Assembly (NCBI GenBank): GCA_963169455.1
Contig: CAUJDW010000088.1
Location: 1 to 53,053 of the forward strand
Direction: 5' to 3'
DNA: 53,053 bases
From: Bacteroidota bacterium
GTDB taxonomy: Bacteria; Bacteroidota; Bacteroidia; Chitinophagales; Saprospiraceae
Shown here: positions 1 to 8,884 of the stretch, one piece after another
Layout of the letters: every line of letters starts with the position of its first letter
Numbering within the stretch: the first letter of the stretch is position 1
Translations under genes and position numbers: made by a program
Notes under the pieces: model-generated
What the model was told of the DNA's origin: nothing
Database searches by the model: none
Seen by the model: only the letters and a program-made list of their open reading frames with translations

Positions 1-69
1 CATTCTCCCTATTTGCCGCTTGGATATTCCCGAAGCTTTGTCGTAATTTGCTGCTAAGAACTTATTCTA

Positions 70-675
70 ATGCCAGATCAGCCACACTCCTCTTCATTAG
101 GCCGCCGGTTGGCCGCCATCATGTTCACTGATATTGTCGGGTATACTGCTTTAATGCAAGGGATGAAAGCGAAGCTTTGAGCACCATTGAAAAACATCGG
201 TTCGTCTATGTATGAGCGCCTTGAACTCCAGTTTCCCGACACCTCCCAGTATGTGCCCTTCCGGCACCGCCTGGGGTATGTCCGCTATTTACAGGGAGAC
301 GCCGCAACCGCAATGCGCCTGATGAAAGAGCAACTTCAGCTGGATATCGAACGGCAACAACAACTCCGGGGTTATGGCGCCTGGGCGGACCGAGGGTTTT
401 ACTACGATCTGGCCGCGACGAACGCCTACCTGGGCAAACGGAAAGAGGCGCTCATCTGGCTGGACAGCACCTACCACCGGGGCTTCGCCAATTTGTGGTA
501 TTTGCAAAACGACCCGCTCCTGAATAACATCCGCACAGCGCCTGAATTTCAGCGCATCCAGCAGGAGCTTGCCGAAAGGCAGCAAGAAGAGGCCCGGGCA
601 TTTAAGAAGGTGGTAGAAGCAAACCCGCCTCAAGCAGGCGCTTATTCATCAAAGCTGTTCCTGATAAAAGGCTGA
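70..675 (+). pseudogene. Remnant of a class III adenylate cyclase-TPR gene
   Basis: The reading from 70 (R-R-L-A-A-I-M-F-T-D-I-V-G-Y-T-A-L-M-Q-G) is the N-terminus of a class III nucleotidyl cyclase domain. It stops at 180 after 36 codons. Adding one G after position 140 restores the family reading (D-E-S-E-A-L-S-T-I-E-K-H-R), so there is a frameshift. Almost all of the catalytic domain is then missing. From about 205 a third frame gives a TPR-like C-terminal tail (G-D-A-A-T-A-M-R-L..., A-Y-L-G-K-R-K-E-A-L) ending at 675. Bacterial cyclases with TPR tails are common in this phylum. I read this as one gene with a frameshift and a large internal deletion. The TPR tail could alternatively belong to another gene. 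Confidence 0.6.
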
Positions 676-874
676 TGATAATGCCGCTGTCCGGGAAAAG
701 GGTTATCTACGCCTTCGCCAAAGCGGAAATTGGGCCAAGGAGAAAATATTTGACGCCAGCAAATCCATCAGCGAGATCGCTTATGAACTGGGCTTCAAAT
801 ACCCGCAGCACTTCAGCCGGTTCTTTAAACAGCAGGAGGGCTGTTCGCCCAATGAATACAGAACGCTTAATTAA
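668..874 (+). pseudogene. C-terminal HTH remnant of an AraC-family regulator
   Basis: In the frame of 743-874 the translation contains S-I-S-E-I-A-Y-E-L-G-F-K-Y-P-Q-H-F-S-R-F-F-K, then S-P-N-E-Y-R and a stop. This is the second helix-turn-helix and C-terminal signature of AraC/XylS regulators. The frame is open only from 668, there is no start codon, and the first HTH and ligand domain are absent, so only a tail survives. It overlaps the end of the cyclase/TPR remnant by a few bases. The first 0.9 kb therefore looks like decayed DNA. It is not expected to be functional. Confidence 0.7.
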
Positions 875-1038
875 TTGAGCTGCGAAAATTTCTCAAGCTC
901 TCCGAAAAATAGCCTCTCAGGGCGGGTACAGGCAGGAGTTATTGAGTAGAATTAGGAAAGATTTTACAGGATGAGCAAAGCCCTATATAAATTTATGCGT
1001 ACTTATGCGTAATTTTTTGCGTAAATGCTTGTTTATGG

Positions 1039-1058
1039 GTATTTTTACGTAAAAATAC
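1039..1058. promoter_or_regulatory. Perfect 20-bp palindrome upstream of the Fic gene
   Basis: GTATTTTTACGTAAAAATAC is a perfect palindrome ending 5 bases before the ATG at 1064. Just upstream (about 993-1028) the motif ATGCGTA/TGCGTAA recurs three times. The palindrome covers the expected ribosome-binding area. It could act as an operator or as an mRNA hairpin masking initiation. The Fic protein has a C-terminal winged-helix-like segment, so autoregulation is a reasonable inference. Confidence 0.5.
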
Positions 1059-1063
1059 GCGGC

Positions 1064-2113
1064 ATGGAATCCGTAAAGTCTTTGGAAATCACGCCTGAAA
1101 TCCTCAACCTCATCGCCGAGGTAGACGAGTTTAAAGGGGCATGGCGTGCCTTGGGAAATTTGGCCCCCGACACCCTGCTGCGTTTGCAAAAAGTGGCGGC
1201 CATCGAAAGTATAGCCTCCAGTACCCGCATAGAAGGGAGTAAATTGTCAGACCGGGAGGTGGAGCAGCTGTTGCTAAACCTGAAGGTTCAAAAATTCAGC
1301 ACCCGTGACGAGCAGGAAGTGGCGGGTTATGCCGATTTGATGAACACTATTTTCCAACACTACAGCGACATCCCCCTTTCGGAAAATTTCATCCAACAAC
1401 TGCACAGCCAGTTGTTAAAATACAGTGAAAAAGATCAATGGCACAAAGGTTCTTACAAGCAATTGTCAAACCATGTTGTCGCTACTGATTCAGCCGGGCA
1501 GCAAATCGGGATTGTTTTTGAAACGGCAAGTCCATTTGAAACACCTTCAAAAATGCAGGAATTGGTGGAATGGACGCAACAAGCCTTCAATGAAGGGCGC
1601 TTGCACCCACTCCTGGTTATTGCCATTTTCATTCTTTGCTTTTTGGCCATTCATCCTTTCCAGGATGGCAATGGCCGCCTTTCAAGGGCATTGGCAACTT
1701 ACCTTTTATTGAAAGCCGGTTATCAATATGTGCCATACAGTTCACTGGAAGCCGTTATCGAACAGGAAAAACAAGCCTACTATTTGTCCTTGCGTCAAAC
1801 CCAAACAACGCTCAACCTCCACCAAACAAATTGGGAACCCTGGCTCCTTTTTTTTCTGAAATCACTCAAAAGGCAGAAGGACAATTTGGAATTAAAAGTT
1901 AGCCGGGAACATATTTTATTGACGCAGTTGCCCGAATTGGCTCACCATATCCTTGAAATAGTGCAGTCAAGAGGGCGGATAACGATAGGCGAATTGGAAC
2001 TGCTGACCAGCGCAAACCGGAATACGCTCAGGAAAAACATTGAAACGCTGGTCAAAAACAGGCAATTACGACAAAATGGCGTCGGGAAAGGCACCTGGTA
2101 TTCTTTGCCATAA
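1064..2113 (+). CDS. Fic-family protein (AMP-transferase type) with C-terminal wHTH
   Basis: Fic enzymes transfer AMP or related groups to Ser/Thr/Tyr of target proteins. The 349-aa product has the core motif H-P-F-Q-D-G-N-G-R-L-S-R at residues 197-208, with the catalytic His and the phosphate-binding GNGR. An N-terminal S-T-R-I-E-G at about 53-58 matches the class II inhibitory motif [S/T]xxxE[G/N], in which the Glu blocks ATP, so the toxin-like activity is probably self-restrained. The last ~60 residues look like a winged helix (S-R-G-R-I-T-I-G-E-L-E-L-L). ATG 1064 is preferred over ATG 1025 because a palindrome occupies 1039-1058 and family homology begins at M-E-S-V-K. The gene is visibly AT-richer than most of the window, which suggests transfer. 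No separate antitoxin is adjacent. Confidence 0.9.
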   Translation: MESVKSLEITPEILNLIAEVDEFKGAWRALGNLAPDTLLRLQKVAAIESIASSTRIEGSKLSDREVEQLLLNLKVQKFSTRDEQEVAGYADLMNTIFQHYSDIPLSENFIQQLHSQLLKYSEKDQWHKGSYKQLSNHVVATDSAGQQIGIVFETASPFETPSKMQELVEWTQQAFNEGRLHPLLVIAIFILCFLAIHPFQDGNGRLSRALATYLLLKAGYQYVPYSSLEAVIEQEKQAYYLSLRQTQTTLNLHQTNWEPWLLFFLKSLKRQKDNLELKVSREHILLTQLPELAHHILEIVQSRGRITIGELELLTSANRNTLRKNIETLVKNRQLRQNGVGKGTWYSLP

Positions 2114-2185
2114 CACAAAGGCTCCAACCATCAAGACATCTCCTCAAACAGGCCGCCACATCGAATTTGCCTACCTTCGTAAAAA

Positions 2186-2776
2186 ATGAGACCCATGCAC
2201 CCACTCATTGCCCATTTTCAACAATACCTGCCGCTGAGCGAAGAAGAAAAAGAAATGATAACCGCCCGGGCAAACCGGCGCCAAGTCAAGCGGCGGCAGA
2301 TGATCTTGCAGGAAGGCTTTACCTGCAAGCATTACACCTTTGTGGTGCAGGGCTGCTTCAAAATGTACGGCCTGGACGGCAAGGGCGCGGAACACAATAT
2401 ACAGTTCGCCGCCGAAAACGACTGGGTCGCCGACATCGGCAGTTTTCATTCCGGCAAACCGAGCGGGTTCTTCATCGAAGCCATCGAGCCGTCGGACATC
2501 ATCCAAATTGAACAACAGGACTTGTACTTTCTGTACCTCAACATTCCCAAACTCGACCGCATTTTCAAGGTCATTATCGAAAACAAATTTGTCGAACTAC
2601 AGAACCGGGTGCTGCAAAATATCAGCTCCACCGCCAAGCAGCGCTACCTGTATTTTTTAGAACAATACCCCCACCTTTCCAACCGCCTGCCCAATACGCA
2701 AATCGCCTCCTACCTGGGCATCACGCCGGAGTTTTTGAGCAAAATCAGGAAGGATCTGGCTGAAACTAACCCTTAA
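2186..2776 (+). CDS. Crp/Fnr-family transcriptional regulator
   Basis: 196 aa, the normal length for Bacteroidota Crp/Fnr proteins. An N-terminal cyclic-nucleotide-binding-like beta-roll (about 20-120, including R-Q-M-I-L-Q-E-G and a conserved F-V-V-Q-G-C-F-K) is followed by a long dimerisation helix and a short C-terminal HTH (Q-I-A-S-Y-L-G-I-T-P-E-F-L-S-K-I-R). There are no Fe-S cysteines of the E. coli FNR type, and the ligand is unknown. It reads toward the alpha/beta hydrolase at 2873. The 96-bp gap holds two palindromes and a promoter, so that gene is the likely target. The start M-R-P-M-H follows a TACCTTCG -7-like element at about 2172-2179. Confidence 0.9.
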   Translation: MRPMHPLIAHFQQYLPLSEEEKEMITARANRRQVKRRQMILQEGFTCKHYTFVVQGCFKMYGLDGKGAEHNIQFAAENDWVADIGSFHSGKPSGFFIEAIEPSDIIQIEQQDLYFLYLNIPKLDRIFKVIIENKFVELQNRVLQNISSTAKQRYLYFLEQYPHLSNRLPNTQIASYLGITPEFLSKIRKDLAETNP

Positions 2777-2803
2777 ACTACATTAAGGCTATTTCTTAAG
2801 AAA
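2771..2803. promoter_or_regulatory. Two palindromes: candidate Crp/Fnr operators
   Basis: CCTTAA-ACTACA-TTAAGG (2771-2788) is a perfect 6-6-6 inverted repeat containing the stop codon of the Crp/Fnr gene. TTTCTTAAGAAA (2792-2803) is a perfect 12-bp palindrome. Both share the CTTAA half-site and lie immediately upstream of the promoter at 2809-2840. That is where a dimeric activator encoded by the preceding gene would bind. Confidence 0.45.
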
Positions 2804-2808
2804 GTTCA

Positions 2809-2840
2809 TTGGCTGCCGCTCGCCCGGCGGTGCAACTTTG
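2809..2840 (+). promoter_or_regulatory. Bacteroidota-type promoter for the hydrolase gene
   Basis: TTGG at 2809-2812 and CAACTTTG at 2833-2840 match the -33 (TTTG) and -7 (TAnnTTTG) elements with a 20-bp spacer. Only the first base of the -7 element deviates. Transcription would start near 2847, leaving a short leader before the GTG at 2873. Confidence 0.5.
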
Positions 2841-2872
2841 CATTGCTTTTTAACCAAAAAATTTGAACGACA

Positions 2873-4390
2873 GTGAAGAAGGTATTAATTGTTACGCTGG
2901 TGCTTGGCGCCATGACTGCCCACAGCCAAAAACTGACCCTGGGAAACCAGGAATTTGAACTGAAAAACGTCACGGGTTCCATCATCGAATTTCAGGGCGA
3001 AAAAGTCCTGAAAATTGAGCGGGACCTGAAAGCCATCCCCTTCGACGAAGCCCGGCTGGAGGCTACAGTGGATGAGCCGACCTTTGCCAGGCTGGCCAAC
3101 CTGGATTTTGAAGACGGAACCATCGAAGTAAAAATGTACAGCCAACTGCAAGACCCGATGCCCCAGGATTACAAGCACGCACAAGGCTTTATCGGTGTTG
3201 CATTCAGGGTCGGTGAAAATGAAAAAGCCTACGAGTCCATTTATTTGCGGCCAAAGGTGGGACGCTCCGACAACCAAATGTTCAGGAACCATACGGTTCA
3301 ATATTATGCCTACCCGGATTACAAGTTTGAAACCTTGCGGAAAGCGCATCCCGGGAAGTACGAGGCCTCTGCTCCTGTGAACATCCACGAGTGGATTACC
3401 ATGCGCATCGAAGTGAACGGGAAAAAAGCGGAGCTATTCGTCAACGATGCCAGATACTCCACCTTTGTGGTGGACTCCATGCTCAGCACCAGCACCCATG
3501 GTGGCATCGGCTTGTACGTGGACATGGGTACCGTCGGGTATTTCAAGGATTTGAAAATTACGCCAAAAGAGAAATATGAGGCCGGGGATATGCCCCAATT
3601 AAGAAGGATTTTCCAGCCGCCGCATATCGTGAATAAAATTCCCTATGGCGCCAATGAATCGGCCGGGAAATATGCGCAATCGGGCGACGCAAAAATATAT
3701 TACGAAGTATATGGCAGCGGACAGCCCGTCGTGGTGCTGCATGGCGGCGGCTTTGGCTCCACCATCGAAATGGCGGATTTCATCGGCCATTTGAAGCCCA
3801 ACTATCAAGTCATCGCCATCTCCACACGGGGCCACGGCAAATCGGAAATGGGCGACGGGCCGATCACCTACGAGCAAAAAGCCAATGACGTCATGACTGT
3901 TGTAAATGCGGTGACAAAAGAACCGGCCATCGTACTGGGCTTCAGCGATGGCGCATACACGGGCTACAAGCTGGCAAGCATGTACCCGGAACGGGTGAAA
4001 AAGCTGATAGCCATTGGCGCGGGTGAGCAGGTTCCGGGCTTGAGGAAGGTTGTCCTGGATACAAAAGAGGCTTACGCCCTCGACTCTGCCTACTGGAAAC
4101 AACAACTGGCGTTAATGCCGGAGCCTGAAAGATGGCAGGAATACTGGACAACAATGGCTCATTTTTACAACACCATGACGGCGAGCAAGGCCTTGTTCAA
4201 CTCCATAAAATGCCCCGTGCTGCTGGTGTCGGGAGAGCTTGACCGCAATGCGCCCCTGCCAACCATCATTAACGCTTACAACATGATTCCCAATTGCCAG
4301 TTGAGCATCGTTCCGAATACGGGGCATGTTGTTTTCCTGGAAAATTTTCCGGCGGTGTGGGCGAGTATAGCGCCGTTTTTGAAGGAGTAA
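2873..4390 (+). CDS. Secreted alpha/beta hydrolase with N-terminal LamG-like domain
   Basis: 505 aa. Residues 1-18 are a signal peptide ending A-H-S-Q. Residues ~20-230 look like a jelly-roll (concanavalin/3-keto-disaccharide-hydrolase-like) domain, with F-I-G-V-A-F-R-V and G-G-I-G-L-Y-V-D segments. Residues ~265-505 are an alpha/beta hydrolase: H-G-G-G-F-G oxyanion loop near 290, nucleophile Ser358 in G-F-S-D-G-A, Asp457 in E-L-D-R-N-A-P and His485 in N-T-G-H-V-V. The triad is complete, so the enzyme should be active in the periplasm or outside. The substrate is unknown; an ester, or carbohydrate bound through the front domain, is possible. The start is GTG. It lies behind a Crp/Fnr gene with operator-like palindromes between. 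Confidence 0.85.
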   Translation: MKKVLIVTLVLGAMTAHSQKLTLGNQEFELKNVTGSIIEFQGEKVLKIERDLKAIPFDEARLEATVDEPTFARLANLDFEDGTIEVKMYSQLQDPMPQDYKHAQGFIGVAFRVGENEKAYESIYLRPKVGRSDNQMFRNHTVQYYAYPDYKFETLRKAHPGKYEASAPVNIHEWITMRIEVNGKKAELFVNDARYSTFVVDSMLSTSTHGGIGLYVDMGTVGYFKDLKITPKEKYEAGDMPQLRRIFQPPHIVNKIPYGANESAGKYAQSGDAKIYYEVYGSGQPVVVLHGGGFGSTIEMADFIGHLKPNYQVIAISTRGHGKSEMGDGPITYEQKANDVMTVVNAVTKEPAIVLGFSDGAYTGYKLASMYPERVKKLIAIGAGEQVPGLRKVVLDTKEAYALDSAYWKQQLALMPEPERWQEYWTTMAHFYNTMTASKALFNSIKCPVLLVSGELDRNAPLPTIINAYNMIPNCQLSIVPNTGHVVFLENFPAVWASIAPFLKE

Positions 4391-4400
4391 GTTGTCGTAC

Positions 4401-5363
<963 letters not shown>

Positions 5364-5449
5364 TCAATGATGCAAAGGTCCAATCGCAAGTCCTCAAGTA
5401 CAAGCGCTATCTACATAATTTCTTACGAAATTCAAACAATCAACTTTCC

Positions 5450-6715
5450 CTATTTAACCCTATACGCCATCAGCGCCGGCCCGTGCCGCATATAGAGTAT
5501 GCCATCCTGTATAACGGGATGCGCCCAGTGCGGGCCGTCTCCCTGCGTGACCTTGAATTCGCTGACCACTTCAAACATTTCTGGATTGGGTTTTACCAAC
5601 CCCATCGTCCCCCTGCGTTCGTCATAGCAATACAGCATGTTGTCGGCCGTAATGATCGCGCCTTTGCTCTTTCCGCCGCTCCAGGTGTTCTCGTACAGGG
5701 TTTTTCCGGTTTCCCAGTCCACCGCCACCCAGTTGCCCTGATTGTTGCTGATCCAGTTGGAGCCGTATATGACACCACCTACCCGGACGATCCCGCCAAT
5801 ATGGGTATCGAGGTCATTGTTGCGCCATAGCAGGCTTGCCTCATCGGCATTTTCACTCAATTCCAGCATAAAAGAGCCCATGTCGTAGCCGAAAGAAAAG
5901 TAGAGGCGGCCATCTTTGTAGAGCGGGCTGTTGACGGCGATGTTTTCCCTGCCTTCTTCCTGCCTGCCCCAATTGTCAAAGGCCCAGTCGATATTTCCGG
6001 TCTCGGGGTCAACGCCTATCACGTTCCTGGCCGTTACGCCAATGATCTTTCGGTTGCCGTTATGCGAAATCAGGATGGGCGAAACATAACAGCTTTGATC
6101 GCCTAAGGGCCGGCTTTTCCAAACCGTTGCTCCGGTTTCCGCATTAAGGGCTACCATAGTCGTCTGATCTCCACCGGGCGTGTAGATCACCTTATTGTCA
6201 AAAACCAGGGGGCTTTCGGCTGTCCCCCATTTCCCCGTTTTCCTTTCGAACAGAGTGCCTCCATCCACTTTCCAGGCGATTTCGCCGTTTTCCGTATTAA
6301 TGCACACGATCTCCCCGGCCCCGCTGATGACATAGGCTTTATTCCCTTCGATAGTGGGCGTGGTGCGGGTTTCCGGGAAGGTATTATCCCAGGGTGAGCC
6401 GTAGGCGGTTTCGTAGAGCTTCTTTCCATCCAGGGTGTAAGCGGAAAAGATTTCCATAGCGCCATCTTCGTTCATGCCGGTTACATACAGGCGGCCTTCC
6501 ACGACCACCGGGCTGGAATAGCCCTTGCCTGCATCCATGGTTTCCCAAAGCAGTTCAGGGCCTTCAGCAGGCCAGGTTTTCAGCAGCCCGGTTTCGGGAT
6601 AGCTGCCATCGCGATCAGGGCCCCGCCAGCCATGGGGCGATTGGGCTGAGGCAGAAATGATTATGGTGAAGCAAAAAAGAGTGCAAAGACTAAGATGCTT
6701 GAATGGAGTAGCCAT
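5450..6715 (-). CDS. Secreted PQQ-like beta-propeller (BamB-type) protein
   Basis: 421 aa with a signal peptide (cleavage after about A-S-A-Q, residue 25). The mature part starts W-R-G-P-D-R-D-G and carries repeated W-x-x-x-T-G-K/A-T-G-x-x-x-W blades (T-G-A-T-V-W-K, T-G-N-I-D-W-A-F, T-G-K-T-L-Y-E). These are the hallmarks of PQQ-binding-like propellers common in Bacteroidota and Planctomycetes. No cytochrome motif or quinoprotein dehydrogenase catalytic insert is seen, so enzymatic activity is not implied. A role as a periplasmic scaffold or binding protein is more likely. It appears to be a single-gene transcription unit: downstream is the decayed reductase, upstream a repeat-rich spacer. 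Confidence 0.8.
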   Translation of the reverse strand: MATPFKHLSLCTLFCFTIIISASAQSPHGWRGPDRDGSYPETGLLKTWPAEGPELLWETMDAGKGYSSPVVVEGRLYVTGMNEDGAMEIFSAYTLDGKKLYETAYGSPWDNTFPETRTTPTIEGNKAYVISGAGEIVCINTENGEIAWKVDGGTLFERKTGKWGTAESPLVFDNKVIYTPGGDQTTMVALNAETGATVWKSRPLGDQSCYVSPILISHNGNRKIIGVTARNVIGVDPETGNIDWAFDNWGRQEEGRENIAVNSPLYKDGRLYFSFGYDMGSFMLELSENADEASLLWRNNDLDTHIGGIVRVGGVIYGSNWISNNQGNWVAVDWETGKTLYENTWSGGKSKGAIITADNMLYCYDERRGTMGLVKPNPEMFEVVSEFKVTQGDGPHWAHPVIQDGILYMRHGPALMAYRVK

Positions 6716-7074
6716 ATGATCGAGTTTTTAGTTTCGTCATGGATGGCTTTTGCGGAGCGTGTTTTTAAAACGCGAAGTTTAGGAACCGCAGAGACGCCAA
6801 GACGCCGAGCAGGGCGCAAAAAATTAGCTTTTCCTGCGAAAAACCTCTGCGTGCTCTGCGGCTCTGCGGTTTATTCTTGCCGAGGCAGCCTCCCTACAAT
6901 TTAACGTAATTTTTACCGAAAGAATAAACCAGGCTCATATTCCAGTCAAAATCCTTTCCGGCATCCGTCAGCTTGTTCTTTTAGGGTTTCAAGCCATAAA
7001 GTAAAAGGGAATACCCCCTTATGGAATAACCCATTTCAAAGCGATACTTACGATTTTCAAACAACAGGAGGGGG
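6716..7074. other. Gene-free spacer with palindromic repeat and gene relic
   Basis: No intact gene is seen. Positions 6782-6873 carry an imperfect inverted repeat: ACCGCAGAGACGCCAAG on the left, and CTCTGCGTGCTCTGCG and CTCTGCGGT on the right, around AAAAAATTAGCTTTT. A similar GAGACGCC/GACACCAAGACAC motif occurs near the broken reductase (about 5215-5285). Positions 6894-6980 (minus) hold a 28-codon reading ending F-D-W-N-M-S-L-V-Y-S-F-G-K-N-Y-V-K-L-stop, which resembles the last strands of an outer-membrane barrel protein. It has no start codon. Confidence 0.5.
6894..6980 (-). pseudogene. Relic: C-terminal tail of an outer-membrane barrel protein
   Basis: The frame is 28 codons long, is preceded by a stop at 6981-6983, and has no initiator. 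The residues alternate in beta-barrel fashion and end with a hydrophobic C-terminus (M-S-L-V-Y-S-F-G-K-N-Y-V-K-L). It is too short to assign to a family. I call it a relic only because of its coding-like composition beside an obviously non-coding repeat. Confidence 0.3.
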
Positions 7075-8778
7075 TCAGAACCCTCCATACACCACCTTCC
7101 CCCTGAACATCGTCATCAGCACCTTCGTCTGGTAGAGCTCGAATTTGGAACAGTGGAACACATCCCTGTCCAGCAGGATTAAATCGGCCAGTTTGCCGGC
7201 CGTCAGGGTTCCGGTTTCTTTTTCCCGGAACGTCAGGAAAGCCCCGCCTTGGGTATAGCCCTCCACCACGGCCTGAACATCCACGAGGTGCTGCGGCGTC
7301 CAGGGTTCACGGACGATGCTGTCCGGCCCGCGGCGGGTGACGGCCACCTGCATGGCGTCGAAAGGGTCCATGGTGCTGACGTCCCAGTCGCTGCCGAAGG
7401 CCAGTCGCCCTCCGCTGCGGGCCACCGTGCCGATGGGGTACTGCCATTCCACGCGTTCCTCGCCCAGGAAGGGGTAGTTCAGCTCCGTCATGTAGGTATC
7501 CTCAAGCGTGGCCCACAGGGCCTGGAAATTGGCGATTACATCCAGTTCGCGAAAACGCGGAATATCATCGGGATGGATGACGTGGAGGTGGGCGATGTGG
7601 TGGCGGCTGTCGCGGAGGCCGTTCTGCTTTCGTGCCTGCTCAAAAGCATCCAGCGTCATGCGGATGGCCCGGTCGCCGATGGCGTGTACGTGGATCTGCA
7701 GCCCCGCCTTGTCGAGGGCGGTTATGGCGGCGGCGGCGGTATCCGGGCTGGCGTTGGCGAAGCCGCTGTGGGTATCGCCGTGGTAGTGGCCGATCATGGC
7801 GGCAGTTTTGCCCTCCACCACGCCGTCCATGAACAATTTCACCTGGCCCAAAGCAAGGTCTGGCATCTGGCCGGGGGTATTTTTTATCCGGGCCTTGTAT
7901 TTTTCGTTCAGGGCGATCACCTGCCTGGCGCCTTCCGTTCCTTTGGAGATGTCGCCGTAGATGGAGATGTTGACGTGCGCAGTGAGTTCCTGTTTTTCCG
8001 CCAGTTCCAGATAAGCTTCGATGTAGCTTTCTCTGGCGGAGGCTTCTACAAAATTGGTGATGCCCAGCGAATTGGCAACTTCCAGCCCTTTGCGCAGCCC
8101 GGCGGCCAGTTCTTCGGGGGTATAGGGTGGGATGAGTTGTGCGACTAATCCCATGGCTTCTTCACGGAGGGTGCCGGACGGTTCGCCAGTATGTTCGTCC
8201 CGCTCGATCAGCCCATTGGGGGGATCCGGTGTTTCGGCAGTGATGCCCGCCAATTGGAGGGCCCTGGAGTTCACCCAGGCCGAGTGCCCGTCGCTGGAAG
8301 TGACATACACTGGCCGGTTGGGGATGATCTCGTCCAGCCATTCCTTACGGGGGTTGCCATTGGGAAAGGAAGCCAGCCAGAAATTGTGGCCCTGCACCCA
8401 TTCCTTTTCGGGATGGGCATCCGCATATTTTTTTAAAAAAGCGAGCATGCTGTCCGGGTGCTCCACGCTGGAAAGATCGCATCCCATGAGGGCCAGCCCG
8501 CCGGAAATAGGGTGGACGTGCGAATCGGTAAATCCGGGCAGCATGGTTTTGCCCTGCAGGCCCACCACCCGGGTGCTGTCGCCGATGAGTTGCCGGGCTT
8601 CTTCCCAGGTTCCGGTAAAAATGATCCGCTCTCCTTTGGTGGCCAGGGCTTCTACCTGCTCTCCCGGTGTTTCGAGGGTATAGATGCGGCCGTTATGAAA
8701 AACGAAATCGGCCTGGGCGGAAAGCCCGGCGGCCGTTCCGGCCAGCAGGGTAGCGGCTAAAGAAAGGTTTTTGTACAT
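7075..8778 (-). CDS. Amidohydrolase, YtcJ-like (amidohydrolase_3 family)
   Basis: 567 aa from ATG 8778, just before a signal peptide (M-Y-K-N-L-S-L...G-L-S-A-Q). The longer frame to 8835 has no such peptide at its N-terminus. The mature protein begins A-D-F-V-F-H-N-G-R-I-Y-T-L, typical of YtcJ-like metal-dependent hydrolases. Metal-site motifs are visible: D-S-H-V-H-P after P-G-F-T, H-V-H-A-I-G-D-R-A-I in the middle, H-L-H-V-I-H-P, and G-S-D-W-D-V-S near the C-terminal third. The likely reaction is hydrolysis of an amide, carbamate or cyclic imide substrate in the periplasm. The substrate cannot be inferred and no pathway neighbours are present. Confidence 0.9.
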   Translation of the reverse strand: MYKNLSLAATLLAGTAAGLSAQADFVFHNGRIYTLETPGEQVEALATKGERIIFTGTWEEARQLIGDSTRVVGLQGKTMLPGFTDSHVHPISGGLALMGCDLSSVEHPDSMLAFLKKYADAHPEKEWVQGHNFWLASFPNGNPRKEWLDEIIPNRPVYVTSSDGHSAWVNSRALQLAGITAETPDPPNGLIERDEHTGEPSGTLREEAMGLVAQLIPPYTPEELAAGLRKGLEVANSLGITNFVEASARESYIEAYLELAEKQELTAHVNISIYGDISKGTEGARQVIALNEKYKARIKNTPGQMPDLALGQVKLFMDGVVEGKTAAMIGHYHGDTHSGFANASPDTAAAAITALDKAGLQIHVHAIGDRAIRMTLDAFEQARKQNGLRDSRHHIAHLHVIHPDDIPRFRELDVIANFQALWATLEDTYMTELNYPFLGEERVEWQYPIGTVARSGGRLAFGSDWDVSTMDPFDAMQVAVTRRGPDSIVREPWTPQHLVDVQAVVEGYTQGGAFLTFREKETGTLTAGKLADLILLDRDVFHCSKFELYQTKVLMTMFRGKVVYGGF

Positions 8779-8884
8779 GGTGTTTTGATCTGATGAAAAG
8801 AAAGCAAGCAAGCTCTTAACCGCAAAAGGTAACACCGCGAAATCTAAAATTCAAAAGTGGCGTACAGCGTGGCTGCCCTAAATG

